From JANSWP01 sp041941305 (lineage in GTDB: Bacteria; Bacteroidota; Bacteroidia; Chitinophagales; Saprospiraceae): a DNA stretch of 64,000 nt. Location of the stretch: positions 1 to 64,000 of the forward strand of contig JBGTQJ010000038.1 in the NCBI GenBank assembly GCA_041941305.1. The letters are read 5' to 3'. Both the position numbers and the translations under genes were made by a program. Under the pieces are notes generated by a model. That model worked only from the letters and a program-made list of their open reading frames with translations. It was not told the DNA's origin and made no database searches. Shown here one piece after another: positions 24,442 through 33,448 of the stretch (position 1 is the first letter of the stretch; each line of letters begins with the position of its first letter).

Positions 24442-26052
24442 TTACTTATTCAATGCTTCAAGGGTTGTATTGTGAACTTCCCACATATAGTTAGAGGGGC
24501 TATAACCCAAAAGGGTTGCATTTTCGGCAACAATATAGTATTCAATCATTTTTTCTCCATTTTGTGGTACGATGGTAGCACCAAAGGTTCCATCCCCGGA
24601 TGCTCCGTCATTATTTTGACCATCGTCGTACATATTTACTTCTTCATAATTGCCGGATCCACTTAGACGATACATCAATTTCACTCTTTTTGGAAAATTG
24701 GTCACCTGTGCGGTAACTCTGAATGTAGTGACTGGAGTACTGGAAAATTGTGGGCGCCCAATTACATTCACTCCAGAAACCTCTGGAGGAAAAACTGCAA
24801 CTGAAGGATGCTTGGAAAGGAATTTGGCTCTTTTTGACATCAATTCTTTGATGCCCGGGATTTTACTTCTTTTTCCAATGGTTTTGGTCATGCTGTTACC
24901 AAAATCTGTAGCTGTATACCTTTGTCCTGGATCTTTTTCGAAATCCGCTTTTATCAAATTTTGTAATTCTTCAGCTCGTTTTTCATAATCTCCATTTGAA
25001 AAGTTATCTGTCAAAATGGTCTTCAAATGAGACAAGTAGGCTTTTCTATAAGTTTCATTGTTTAACAATTTGCTAATCAAAGGTTTGCGACCATTGGTGG
25101 AGTGTAGTAATGGGTCGAGTTCTTGTAAGCCTTTTAATTTTTCATCAGAACCAACTCCAGTATTTTTGAAACTGCCAAAAGACAAATTCAAGTCCCAAAT
25201 AATTGGATTAAATTGACCAGAATCATCTTTGTACAAGTAATAATTGACACTGCTTTGCCCAGAATAGCTACTTAAGTTTACCAATACATTGTTGAAGGCA
25301 AGCATCCACAAGGTGCGATCTACATTCAAAACCTTACTTACTGATTCGGTTCTCTTATTCAAATAAAGGGTAAGTTCCTGTAAATCATCCCAACCATGCT
25401 CTGAGATTTTTTCGAAATTATTTAGCAAACAATCGACATTGTCTTCATGTTCCAGAGAGCCATATATCTTACTTTTGCAACCAGCAGGAGTATTTAACCC
25501 TGCATTCTGATTTGCTTTAAAAAAAGAATTGTCGCTTGAACCAAACTGTTCATTCAAAAACTTTTCCCCCACGGCTTCAACATTTACAAAAAGTCCATAA
25601 TAGGTTCCATTGATGTTGACTCTTGCATAATTTGCTTTAGGTGCAGGCATGTACTTTCTTGCGATTTCGTATGACATCACTTCTCGGAGCATGCTTGGAT
25701 CTCTCAAGGCCTTTGATAATTTTATGGTTGCATATCCCTGAATATTTTGATCCTTATTAATGTAGTTCAATTTCAAATGCAAACCATTTCTTTTTGAACC
25801 TGGGGTAAATGATTTACTTCCGCGATATCTAATGCCTACATTTTCGAACTTTTGATCGTTAATTTCCACATTTCCTAAAAGCAGCCCATCGCCATTGTAC
25901 CGCAATGAGTCGAGGTCATTCATCCAGTTTTCTACATCAAATGTGATATTGATGTCTTGAATGGTATTTACTTCGTAAAAATTATCGTCTTGTGCCACAA
26001 GTCCTTGAAATCCAATTGATAAGAAAAGGGCAATAAAGATGTTGATTTTCAT
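24442..26052 (-). CDS. CotH-family protein, copy 2 (secreted)
   Basis: Tandem paralogue of the gene at 22715; same order of motifs: GIRYRGSKSFTPGS, ATIKLSKALRDPSMLREVMSYE, YMPAPKANYARVNINGTYYGL, LWMLAFNNVLVNLSSYSGQ. Signal peptide MKINIFIALFLSIGFQGLVAQ. The WDxDxxFG motif reads WDLNLSFG, with the same Asp-to-Asn change as copy 1. The C-terminal domain has NMYDDGQNNDGASGDGTFGA, close to an Asp-rich calcium-type loop. Eight cysteines are not obvious. The family phosphorylates secreted proteins in Bacillus; in Bacteroidota it is abundant with unknown targets. The 134 bp between copies contain repeats of GTGTTCA/AGGTGTT that can fold on each other. Confidence 0.85.
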   Translation of the reverse strand: MKINIFIALFLSIGFQGLVAQDDNFYEVNTIQDINITFDVENWMNDLDSLRYNGDGLLLGNVEINDQKFENVGIRYRGSKSFTPGSKRNGLHLKLNYINKDQNIQGYATIKLSKALRDPSMLREVMSYEIARKYMPAPKANYARVNINGTYYGLFVNVEAVGEKFLNEQFGSSDNSFFKANQNAGLNTPAGCKSKIYGSLEHEDNVDCLLNNFEKISEHGWDDLQELTLYLNKRTESVSKVLNVDRTLWMLAFNNVLVNLSSYSGQSSVNYYLYKDDSGQFNPIIWDLNLSFGSFKNTGVGSDEKLKGLQELDPLLHSTNGRKPLISKLLNNETYRKAYLSHLKTILTDNFSNGDYEKRAEELQNLIKADFEKDPGQRYTATDFGNSMTKTIGKRSKIPGIKELMSKRAKFLSKHPSVAVFPPEVSGVNVIGRPQFSSTPVTTFRVTAQVTNFPKRVKLMYRLSGSGNYEEVNMYDDGQNNDGASGDGTFGATIVPQNGEKMIEYYIVAENATLLGYSPSNYMWEVHNTTLEALNK

Positions 26053-26356
26053 ATTTTGTTGTGAATGAGTAGTTTGACCACTTTTTGATCAAACCATTTC
26101 TATGTCAGTTCCCAGATCGTTTTACAATTAAAAAGATTTCATTTTGATAGTGAAAATCTTTCCAGCAAGACGGTCTGATTTCTGAGCGCTTTAGGTTTAA
26201 AATTCGCCGTGCAATAATAAGAAAAAAGTGCATAAGTGAAGACCGACTTTCAGGGCTTCATTTTATTTTCCATTACATTTTACAATCTTTGTCCGAACAA
26301 CCAATTTTTTCCACCAACAGACCATACAAATTCGACAATCCTAGCAGCACATCGAC
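26053..26356. other. 304-bp divergent spacer, nothing recognisable
   Basis: Lies between the leftward CotH gene and the rightward TPR-CHAT gene and must contain both promoters. I find no exact TAnnTTTG box, no inverted repeat longer than a few bases, and no credible small gene. Confidence 0.5.
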
Positions 26357-29300
26357 ATGAGACTTTATATGCTTTGTCCCCTGGTTCTTCTTTTTTCCTA
26401 CTCCACCATTTTGGGGCAGGAAACAGTTGATACTAGTGCCCTTATGAGATTGTTAAACGAAGGAGTAACTTTAAAGGAACAAGGAGACTACAATAAAGCT
26501 TTTGAAATAACGAATCTGGCGCTAGAATCTTATGAAAGAGAGCAATTCAATTTTCCCAGGTTGAAAATCCAATTGGAAAGGAATAAAGGCGGCATCTTGT
26601 TAGATATGGGATTGTATGAAGCGGCCTTATTGACTTTTAAAGAGTCATTGAAATATACAGAAGAAAAATTTGCAGATAAAGATGAGTTGGTGGTTCGTTT
26701 ATATATTGATGTAGGCATTTCTAATTATTATTTGAAGAATTACGATTTAGCCTTACTTCAGTATGAAAATGCCGAAAAAATTGCGCTTAGTTTAGGGGGT
26801 GAAAATTTTCCCCTGCTTTCCAATTGCTACAATAATATAGGCATTTGTTATTATGTCAAACAGAATTATAAAAAGGCACTGGATTACTATAAAAAAGCGC
26901 TGGATATTGGTATCAAAATATTTGGGAAAAACGACCTGACTATTGCATCCACCTATAACAATATAGGGATCTGTTACAAATTGATGCAGGATTATGCAAG
27001 AGCAATTGTCTTTTATGACAATGCCCTGGCTATAAAGCTAAAAAGATTAGATGAATCTCATCCAAAGTTAGCTCCCAATTACAATAATTTGGGAAGTTGT
27101 TACAACAGCCTTCAACAATATGAGAAAGCTTTGGAGTACTACAATAAAGGTGCAGGTATAATTGAACGTAACTTTGGTACTGAACACCCCCAATTAGCTC
27201 CATTCTACAATAATATTGGAAATTGTTATGCACAATTAAGAGAATTTCCCACAGCCTTGAATTATTTGAATCAAGCTATGGAAATTCGGAAAAAAACTTT
27301 TCCAGGATTTAATGCTGCCACTGGGGATGGGTATGCGAATATTGGTGATTGCTATTTCAAACAATGGCAATATGATTTGGCAATGGAATATTACCAAAAG
27401 GCATTGGATTATTTTGAACAAAAAAAACATGAATATCCTGATCGCATTGCCAGTTTTCAGGTTCAAATCGCTTCTTGTTTTACAAATCAGGGGAAATTTA
27501 ATGAAGCAAGGAAATATTTTGACCGTGGGTTAAAAAGTATTCATTACAAGGATGTGGATTTCGAGAACCCTGGAAGGCATTTTGCCCCAGATTTACTGGC
27601 AGATTTTTTATCGGAAAAGGCAAACATGCTAGTTAAATTGTATACGCTTAGAAAGAATATTGAAGATTTAAAAGAAGCTGAACTGTTATTTGACCAATGC
27701 ATTAAAGTGCTTGAATTTTTAAAAACAGGTTTTCAGGAAGGTGGTTCAAAGCAAATATTATTGGATAACTTTTTTAATACCTATGAGGGGGCTATTGCCG
27801 TTTGCCACCAATTGCACCAGTGGAATAAAGACGATGATTTATTACATAGAGCTTTTGAATATGCAGAAAGGAGCAATAATATATTGTTACAGGAATCCGT
27901 ACAAAAAACACAGGCTGAGCGTTATGCTGACATTCCACAGAAGCTTTTAGAACAAGAACATGAATTAAAAGTAGATATTGCCTTCTATGAGCGAAAACGA
28001 TTCAATGAAGAGCAAAAAGGAAAGGAAGCCAATCAGTCCAAAATAAATGATTGGAATAACAAAATATTCGAACTGAAACAAAGTTATTTCGTATTGATGG
28101 ATAGGTTTGAGAAAGAATACCCCAAATATTATGAATTGAAATACGCTTCCCAAACCATTCCTGTATCAGAAATTCAAAATGACTTATTAAAAGGAGATGA
28201 AGCTTTTGTTGAATATTTTGTTGGAGATGATCATATTTTTGTTTTTGTCATTACCACAGATTCTTTTGCAATGGAATATATTCCTAAACTCTTTCCATTG
28301 GAGGCATGGGTGGAGGAGTTTCGAAATAGCATCATTTTTTACAATCCATTAAGAGAAGATATTGCCTACCTTAATCAGAAATATGTAAACCTCGCCAATG
28401 AATTATATGAACTTCTATTTGTGCCAGTCAGTCAATTATTAGCAGGGAAAAAGCTAATAATAGTTCCGGGAGGAATGTTAGGACATTTACCTTTTGAAGC
28501 ACTACTGACAGCAGCACCCGAAAAAAACAATACTTTCCAATCATTTCCGTATTTAATCAATAAGTATTCAATAAGTTATAGCTATTCCGCGCTTTTACAC
28601 AAGGAGATGAGTTTAGGAGGCATAAATAAACCTGGAAAACAGTTTTTGGGTTTTGCACCAAGATTTGATACCATCCTTGCAGCAAGCCCAGCTGGTAGTC
28701 GAACCTATGAGTTAGGGGCATTAGAATACAATATTCCCGAAGTGAAAGCGATTGCTGAATTGATGGATGGAAGCCAGTTTTTAGATTCAATGGCAACCGA
28801 AAATCGTTTTTTGGACACGGCTTCTCATTTTCAAATAATTCATTTGGCAACTCATGGGAAATCCAATGACCAATCAAGCGATTATTCTTTCTTGGCCTTC
28901 TACGAAATCAAAGACTCTATTGAAAATGAATTGCTTTATGTTAAAGACCTTTACAACCTAGATTTACAGGCAGATATGGTGGTGTTAAGTGCTTGTGAAA
29001 CAGGAGTTGGGGAACTACTTAGAGGAGAAGGAATCATCAGTCTTGCACGAGGATTCTTTTATGCTGGTGCAAAAAGTATTATTACTACACTTTGGAGTAT
29101 AGATGATAAACCGACTGCAGAAATCATGGAAATATTTTATAAAAACCTGAAAAAAGGAGATACAAAAGACCATGCCCTACGTTCTGCAAAACTTAGCTAT
29201 ATCCAAAAACAGCATTCAGATATGAGATGTCATCCAAGATTTTGGGCAGGGTTTGTTCCCCTAGGGAATATGGAGGCATTAGAATTAAAAGAAAAAAGCA

Positions 29301-29410
29301 ATATGGGGTATTGGTTGATTGGCGTTTTTGCAGTTTTATTCGCTGGACTCCGGATTTATAAATTAAACGGAAAAGGAAAGAATAAACACAAAACAAAGTT
29401 TGGCGATTGA
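26357..29410 (+). CDS. TPR-CHAT protein, secreted and tail-anchored
   Basis: A 1017-residue protein with signal peptide (MRLYMLCPLVLLFSYSTILGQ), at least eight tetratricopeptide repeats (residues about 30-400; recurrent NNIGxCY...YxxAxxYYxKAL patterns), a long helical linker (400-660), and a C-terminal CHAT domain, a caspase-like clan CD protease fold. The catalytic dyad is H833 in IIHLATHGKS and C880 in VVLSACETGVGE. A membrane helix follows (about 985-1003, YWLIGVFAVLFAGLRIY) and a basic tail. The signal peptide places TPRs and CHAT outside the cytoplasm, with the tail in the membrane. Substrate and trigger are unknown. It stands alone; no CRISPR or other effector gene is near. Its stop lies 3 bp from the convergent gene's stop. 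Confidence 0.9.
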   Translation: MRLYMLCPLVLLFSYSTILGQETVDTSALMRLLNEGVTLKEQGDYNKAFEITNLALESYEREQFNFPRLKIQLERNKGGILLDMGLYEAALLTFKESLKYTEEKFADKDELVVRLYIDVGISNYYLKNYDLALLQYENAEKIALSLGGENFPLLSNCYNNIGICYYVKQNYKKALDYYKKALDIGIKIFGKNDLTIASTYNNIGICYKLMQDYARAIVFYDNALAIKLKRLDESHPKLAPNYNNLGSCYNSLQQYEKALEYYNKGAGIIERNFGTEHPQLAPFYNNIGNCYAQLREFPTALNYLNQAMEIRKKTFPGFNAATGDGYANIGDCYFKQWQYDLAMEYYQKALDYFEQKKHEYPDRIASFQVQIASCFTNQGKFNEARKYFDRGLKSIHYKDVDFENPGRHFAPDLLADFLSEKANMLVKLYTLRKNIEDLKEAELLFDQCIKVLEFLKTGFQEGGSKQILLDNFFNTYEGAIAVCHQLHQWNKDDDLLHRAFEYAERSNNILLQESVQKTQAERYADIPQKLLEQEHELKVDIAFYERKRFNEEQKGKEANQSKINDWNNKIFELKQSYFVLMDRFEKEYPKYYELKYASQTIPVSEIQNDLLKGDEAFVEYFVGDDHIFVFVITTDSFAMEYIPKLFPLEAWVEEFRNSIIFYNPLREDIAYLNQKYVNLANELYELLFVPVSQLLAGKKLIIVPGGMLGHLPFEALLTAAPEKNNTFQSFPYLINKYSISYSYSALLHKEMSLGGINKPGKQFLGFAPRFDTILAASPAGSRTYELGALEYNIPEVKAIAELMDGSQFLDSMATENRFLDTASHFQIIHLATHGKSNDQSSDYSFLAFYEIKDSIENELLYVKDLYNLDLQADMVVLSACETGVGELLRGEGIISLARGFFYAGAKSIITTLWSIDDKPTAEIMEIFYKNLKKGDTKDHALRSAKLSYIQKQHSDMRCHPRFWAGFVPLGNMEALELKEKSNMGYWLIGVFAVLFAGLRIYKLNGKGKNKHKTKFGD

Positions 29411-29413
29411 CGA

Positions 29414-30886
29414 CTATTTGTCCTGAGGCCAAGCCACTTCTTTAATCTCCAAATACTCATGTGCTGGCATATCGAAATAATGCTTTGGCAATCGCTTATG
29501 GGTCACATGTGGCATAGAGCCCAAAATCAATTTTTCCTTCCTAATTAAATTTTCAATTTTTTCCTCATATTTTGGTACGTGCAAGACTGCAGCATGCTTC
29601 GGATCTTCAACAGCCGAGAGCATTAAAGTTTCCAAACTCATGATGGAAGGAACCCACATATTGCTCCAGCTAAAATACTTGGGTGGAATGATGAATTTTC
29701 TTTGTTCCTGTGTAGCATGCATTTCGATAGTTTTATCTAGGTAATTCAGTCTTTGAGTATAAAAATCATGCTTTTTATAAATCCTGTCTACACTAAAACT
29801 TAACAATATGATAATTACAATCAGGCTCAGTTTCCGAAATTCAGATTTCAATAAGACCAAAAAAATAGCCATTGCCCAAATTACCCCTATGTATACCAGA
29901 TAACCATCAATCATATAATAAATCCTGCCTCGTAAATAGGACTGATGAATTAAAACAATGATGACTTGTGCAAAAGCTGCTCCGAAAATGTAAATGGCAG
30001 AAAGCGGTTTTCTTGTTTTCAACATCCAGAAAATAGTTCCTAAAAAACAAACAAAGGGAAGTGCATATTCTCTTTGAAAAAACCATTTGATAATGTGGTA
30101 AACCTCATAATGGTCATAGTTCGATAAAACAGCCTGAGCGTTTTCCAGCCGGCTCATTTGCCCTTCTTCATAACTCCCTTCCTGAATTGCCAAAAAACGA
30201 TAGGCATATAAAATCAACACTGCTCCCAACCAAATCCAATAATACTTTTCTTTCCATCGCTGATTATATAACATATCAAATCCAACAAAAACCAAAACCA
30301 ACCAGATGGCTAATGGGTGTCCTGTGTAAACCAATAATATTATTCCAAAGGCAATTCCCCAATCAGCCCATACAGGTAATTTTGAAAAACGAAATTGATT
30401 TTTGGTCAGCCAAGCAATCAAAAGTGCTACAAATGCCAATGTGGCTGTGATTTCGGAAATTCCTGTATAGAATTTATATCGCATAGTCAGGCACAAAGCC
30501 AGTGCAAAGAAAATTCCTGCTTCTACATTTTTTATTAAGTGAACAATTAGATTAAATACCAAATAATGGAGCAGCATAAAGGCAGAAGAATAGAGCAACA
30601 AAACTGTTTTCAATGACCATTCATTTTCGATAGCAATTAAGGGAAGCCATTGGGTAAAATAATTTATCGTTCGGTTGTGGATGATAAAATAGTCCTCGTG
30701 AAAGATCAGGTGGAAAGTATAGTAGGCGGAGTCAAAATTCAAAAGTCTTTCCTTGTAAAAAATGAGAGAGAATAGGAGATAGGTTAAAAAGAAAAAGTGG
30801 CCAATAATAGTAAGTGAAGTCTTATACTGTTGCTCTGAGATTGGGTTGTTTTCTGAAAAGCCTTTAATTTTTTGAATTAGGGACAT
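29414..30886 (-). CDS. Polytopic membrane protein, possible GT-C-like
   Basis: I do not recognise the family. The 490-residue chain has about ten hydrophobic helices (for example LTIIGHFFFLTYLLFSLIFY, IFFALALCLTM, IAFGIILLVYTGHPLAIWLVLVFV, LIVIIILLSFSV) and a soluble C-terminal region of about 100 residues. The layout and an early acidic spot in the first external loop (LLNFDSAYYTFHLIFHEDYF) resemble GT-C type glycosyltransferases, but no diagnostic motif is present. No neighbour supports a pathway. Divergence from the plus-strand TPR-CHAT gene at 29410 is by 3 bp, end to end. Confidence 0.7.
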   Translation of the reverse strand: MSLIQKIKGFSENNPISEQQYKTSLTIIGHFFFLTYLLFSLIFYKERLLNFDSAYYTFHLIFHEDYFIIHNRTINYFTQWLPLIAIENEWSLKTVLLLYSSAFMLLHYLVFNLIVHLIKNVEAGIFFALALCLTMRYKFYTGISEITATLAFVALLIAWLTKNQFRFSKLPVWADWGIAFGIILLVYTGHPLAIWLVLVFVGFDMLYNQRWKEKYYWIWLGAVLILYAYRFLAIQEGSYEEGQMSRLENAQAVLSNYDHYEVYHIIKWFFQREYALPFVCFLGTIFWMLKTRKPLSAIYIFGAAFAQVIIVLIHQSYLRGRIYYMIDGYLVYIGVIWAMAIFLVLLKSEFRKLSLIVIIILLSFSVDRIYKKHDFYTQRLNYLDKTIEMHATQEQRKFIIPPKYFSWSNMWVPSIMSLETLMLSAVEDPKHAAVLHVPKYEEKIENLIRKEKLILGSMPHVTHKRLPKHYFDMPAHEYLEIKEVAWPQDK

Positions 30887-30956
30887 AAAATAATTTAGAG
30901 TTGCTCATTGAGTGCACAATATAGGTTTCTGTTCCATCGTGATGGTGTTTTTCGAC

Positions 30957-32402
30957 TTATTTTTTGGGATAGACTATTAAGAGTCCCCAATGAAATTCTA
31001 GTTTTGGGATAATCACAGTAACAGTTTCATTACTAAGACTAAAAATCAATTCACTTTCATTTTTATATCCTGTATAATCATTCGATTCTAAAGCAGTTAA
31101 GTGGGTCGAAGGTTCAAACTCAACTGGTTGTATCAGACTCAGGCTTCCAATCCCATTTTCAAAAAAGAACTTTTCATTTAGGTTGATTTCACAAGCATCT
31201 ACATTTGGGATTTCCCAGTCTACCAGATGAATGACTACAGGTGAATTATGCTCATTTGGTTTTGCCCGAATGTAAGCATGCATATTTCTTCGATATGCTG
31301 AAAAATATATTGGTATAGAAGATCTATCAAGGAACCGCTCATCTATTTGAGTACTCGTATAATAAGCATCTTCATACCCTTCAAGCCATTCTGAAACAGC
31401 ATGTACAAAACCAAAATAATTGGCAAAATCTTTTGTTTTTCCAAAATATCTGGGTTTCCCTCCTCCCCGCCAGACATCCCATGGAACCAGAAGATTGCCT
31501 CCTGAGGCATATGTTGATGCCAAAACTTTTTGAATCATCCAGGTTCTATCGGATACATAGGAAAACACTTGAGCTTTTCCTCTTTTTCTCGTTTCTCTCA
31601 ATGCGGCATATATATATTCGGGGTTGCCCCTCCTAACTGGAGCTTCTGCAATGCCATAGTCAAAAAAATCATGCGGAAATAATTCCCAATCGCCCCTAAA
31701 ATTATTGCAGGAAAAGGGTACCGGTCGGCCAGCGTGTTTCTCAGCTTTTTGTTTCATGATGGTATGAAATTCCAATGTAGAAGCTTCTTGTATCTCACCA
31801 ACAGATTTCCCCAAATTGCTTGCCTTTTCTTTACAATAATCACAATGGCAAACATCTTCCCATTCATTTCTGACTAAAACAGAAGCCATTGCTGGATCAT
31901 CTACCTGAAAATCGGTCACTCCTGCATCCAAGGCAACTTTTAAATGTTCCCAATATATTTTTTGGAATTCGGGATGATTGACACAACCCCACCATCCTTC
32001 CCAGCTTAACATCCAGGGTGCAGTTGCCCTGCTCCCATCTTTTTTGGTGACCCGACCCAATTTTCTTTCTCCACTACCAAATGGTAAATCTACCAACGTC
32101 GGAGTCATTGTTACCTGGACTTTATAACCCAAGTCACTTACTTTCTTGAGGAATTCAGCATTTGTGGTATAAATCCAGCTAAGTCTGGTAGCATGAAATT
32201 GTTTTAATGCCCGGAAAGTATCTAAGGTATCACTTTCATCTCTGGGACGTTCCCATCTGCTCGAAAGGCAGACATCGCTGTATTGGGGAGCTCCAATGGG
32301 AATATTGGAGTGCTTGGCGATTTCACAAAGTAAAACTGGCTTTTCATCACGGCAGGCAAAAATCAGGAAACAGGTACAAAAAAGGAAAAGGCTGTATTTC
32401 AT
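30957..32402 (-). CDS. Lipoprotein with glycoside-hydrolase-like barrel
   Basis: Outer-surface lipoprotein with signal and lipobox (LFLFCTCFLIFAC). The following 460 residues look like an (alpha/beta)8 barrel of a hypothetical-glycosidase type: ATRLSWIYTTNAEFLKKVSD, SWEGWWGCVNHPEFQKIYW, TDFQVDDPAMA (acidic strand end), a Cys pair CHCDYC, then LVPWDVWRGGGKPRYFG. The C-terminus is beta-rich (EINLNEKFFFENGIGSL). A TIM-barrel GH-A-like relation is inferred from pattern only and I cannot name a family or substrate. A -7 box lies at 32423-32430, immediately downstream of the terminator of the preceding gene, so it has its own promoter. Confidence 0.65.
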   Translation of the reverse strand: MKYSLFLFCTCFLIFACRDEKPVLLCEIAKHSNIPIGAPQYSDVCLSSRWERPRDESDTLDTFRALKQFHATRLSWIYTTNAEFLKKVSDLGYKVQVTMTPTLVDLPFGSGERKLGRVTKKDGSRATAPWMLSWEGWWGCVNHPEFQKIYWEHLKVALDAGVTDFQVDDPAMASVLVRNEWEDVCHCDYCKEKASNLGKSVGEIQEASTLEFHTIMKQKAEKHAGRPVPFSCNNFRGDWELFPHDFFDYGIAEAPVRRGNPEYIYAALRETRKRGKAQVFSYVSDRTWMIQKVLASTYASGGNLLVPWDVWRGGGKPRYFGKTKDFANYFGFVHAVSEWLEGYEDAYYTSTQIDERFLDRSSIPIYFSAYRRNMHAYIRAKPNEHNSPVVIHLVDWEIPNVDACEINLNEKFFFENGIGSLSLIQPVEFEPSTHLTALESNDYTGYKNESELIFSLSNETVTVIIPKLEFHWGLLIVYPKK

Positions 32403-32422
32403 AAGAAAGTGTTGAATTACAG

Positions 32423-32430
32423 CAAATGTA
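32423..32430 (-). promoter_or_regulatory. -7 box for the lipoprotein gene
   Basis: Minus-strand TACATTTG, an exact TAnnTTTG match, 20 bases before the ATG at 32402. It sits in the U-run side of the upstream terminator, so termination and initiation are back to back. Confidence 0.55.
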
Positions 32431-32466
32431 AAAAAATAAAAAAGGCGGTGACCGAGGTCACCGCCC
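32428..32466 (-). terminator. Intrinsic terminator of the coiled-coil gene
   Basis: Minus strand: GGCGGTGACC (32465-32456 side) pairs perfectly with GGTCACCGCC over 10 bp around a 2-base centre (32454-32455), followed by a run of TTTTTTATTTTTTT (32443 to 32430). It lies 38 bp after the stop of the gene at 32504. Confidence 0.9.
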
Positions 32467-32503
32467 TTACTAATAACTTCTATTGAGATAAAGGCTTTCC
32501 GAA

Positions 32504-33448
32504 TTAAGGCGACAAAACTTTTCCATTTTCAATGATTCGTAGTTTCGAATTTTTGAGCAGAAAGGCTTTGCCATTTTCCAGGAAGAAAACTTGAATTTCA
32601 TAATTCATACCTTCTTTTACCTGGCTGTTGAAATAATTCACTTCAATAGGAGCGCCGTTGTAAACAAATTTCTCTCCTGCCTTTCCAACATTACTATCGG
32701 GAAATTTGTTGTTTCGCTCATTTATTGGAAGTGTTTTGTCATTATCCAAATCCTTGATTTTCAATCTAAATTCTTTTCCAATTATCAATTCGGAATTTGG
32801 ATGATCAATGTTGAAATTGATTTGGGTAAACTTCCAGTTTTTATCTTTTTGCTTTATGCTGGAAATATCAGCCCCTTTGGTTTTCTTTTTCTTTAATACC
32901 ACTTTATTAAATGCGACCGTTGTGTTAGTCATGATGTCATTCCATCGGGTATTGTCGTCGGTTTTTTTCTGAATTTTTTCTTTTTTCTTTTCCAATTGGG
33001 GAACGGCGTTTTTCAACTTTTCCTTTTCTTCCTGAATCTCCATTAGCTGTCCACCAATCGTTTCGATTTCAGCCTGTAATTCCTTTATTTTCTGACTATC
33101 TACATTTCCTTTTTCATATAAGGAAGCGATTTCAACCTTCAAATCTTTGATCAGCTTGTTACGACGTTTGATCTTTCCATTCAATTCTTTAATTAAAATG
33201 TTTCGCTCTTTAAGGGTTTTGTCGAGGTCTTCAATACGCGTATTTAATGTGGAAATGCTGTCTTGCAGTAGGTCAATTTCTTTTGTCAATTCAATTACTT
33301 CAGCTTCTGATTCCTGAAGTTTTAGCTGTGTTTTTTCGAGGTTTGTGCCAAGCTCATCAACTGAACCAGACAAGTATACTACGGCTCCAACCAAAATAAT
33401 AATAGTAGTAGCAGCAATAATAGTGGGGAGTGAAAGCAACTTTCTCAT
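32504..33448 (-). CDS. Membrane-anchored coiled-coil protein
   Basis: A 314-residue protein: N-terminal membrane helix (LPTIIAATTIIILVGAVVYLSG, about residues 7-28), then about 130 residues of heptad-rich coiled coil (STLNTRIEDLDKTLKERNIL, LKDLKVEIASLYEKG), then a beta-rich C-terminal domain (about 185-314, WKFTQINFNIDHPNSELIIG, PIEVNYFNSQVKEGMNYEIQ). The N-terminal helix could be a signal anchor, so the coiled coil is probably periplasmic. I do not recognise a family. It resembles envelope spacer proteins. It ends in a strong terminator and has a 788-bp gene-free region upstream. Confidence 0.7.
   Translation of the reverse strand: MRKLLSLPTIIAATTIIILVGAVVYLSGSVDELGTNLEKTQLKLQESEAEVIELTKEIDLLQDSISTLNTRIEDLDKTLKERNILIKELNGKIKRRNKLIKDLKVEIASLYEKGNVDSQKIKELQAEIETIGGQLMEIQEEKEKLKNAVPQLEKKKEKIQKKTDDNTRWNDIMTNTTVAFNKVVLKKKKTKGADISSIKQKDKNWKFTQINFNIDHPNSELIIGKEFRLKIKDLDNDKTLPINERNNKFPDSNVGKAGEKFVYNGAPIEVNYFNSQVKEGMNYEIQVFFLENGKAFLLKNSKLRIIENGKVLSP

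Noticed and set aside
26357..29410. TPR-CHAT protein as part of a type III-E CRISPR (Craspase-like) system
   Set aside because: No repeat array, no gRAMP/Cas7-11 or other cas gene in the window, and the protein has a signal peptide and membrane tail.
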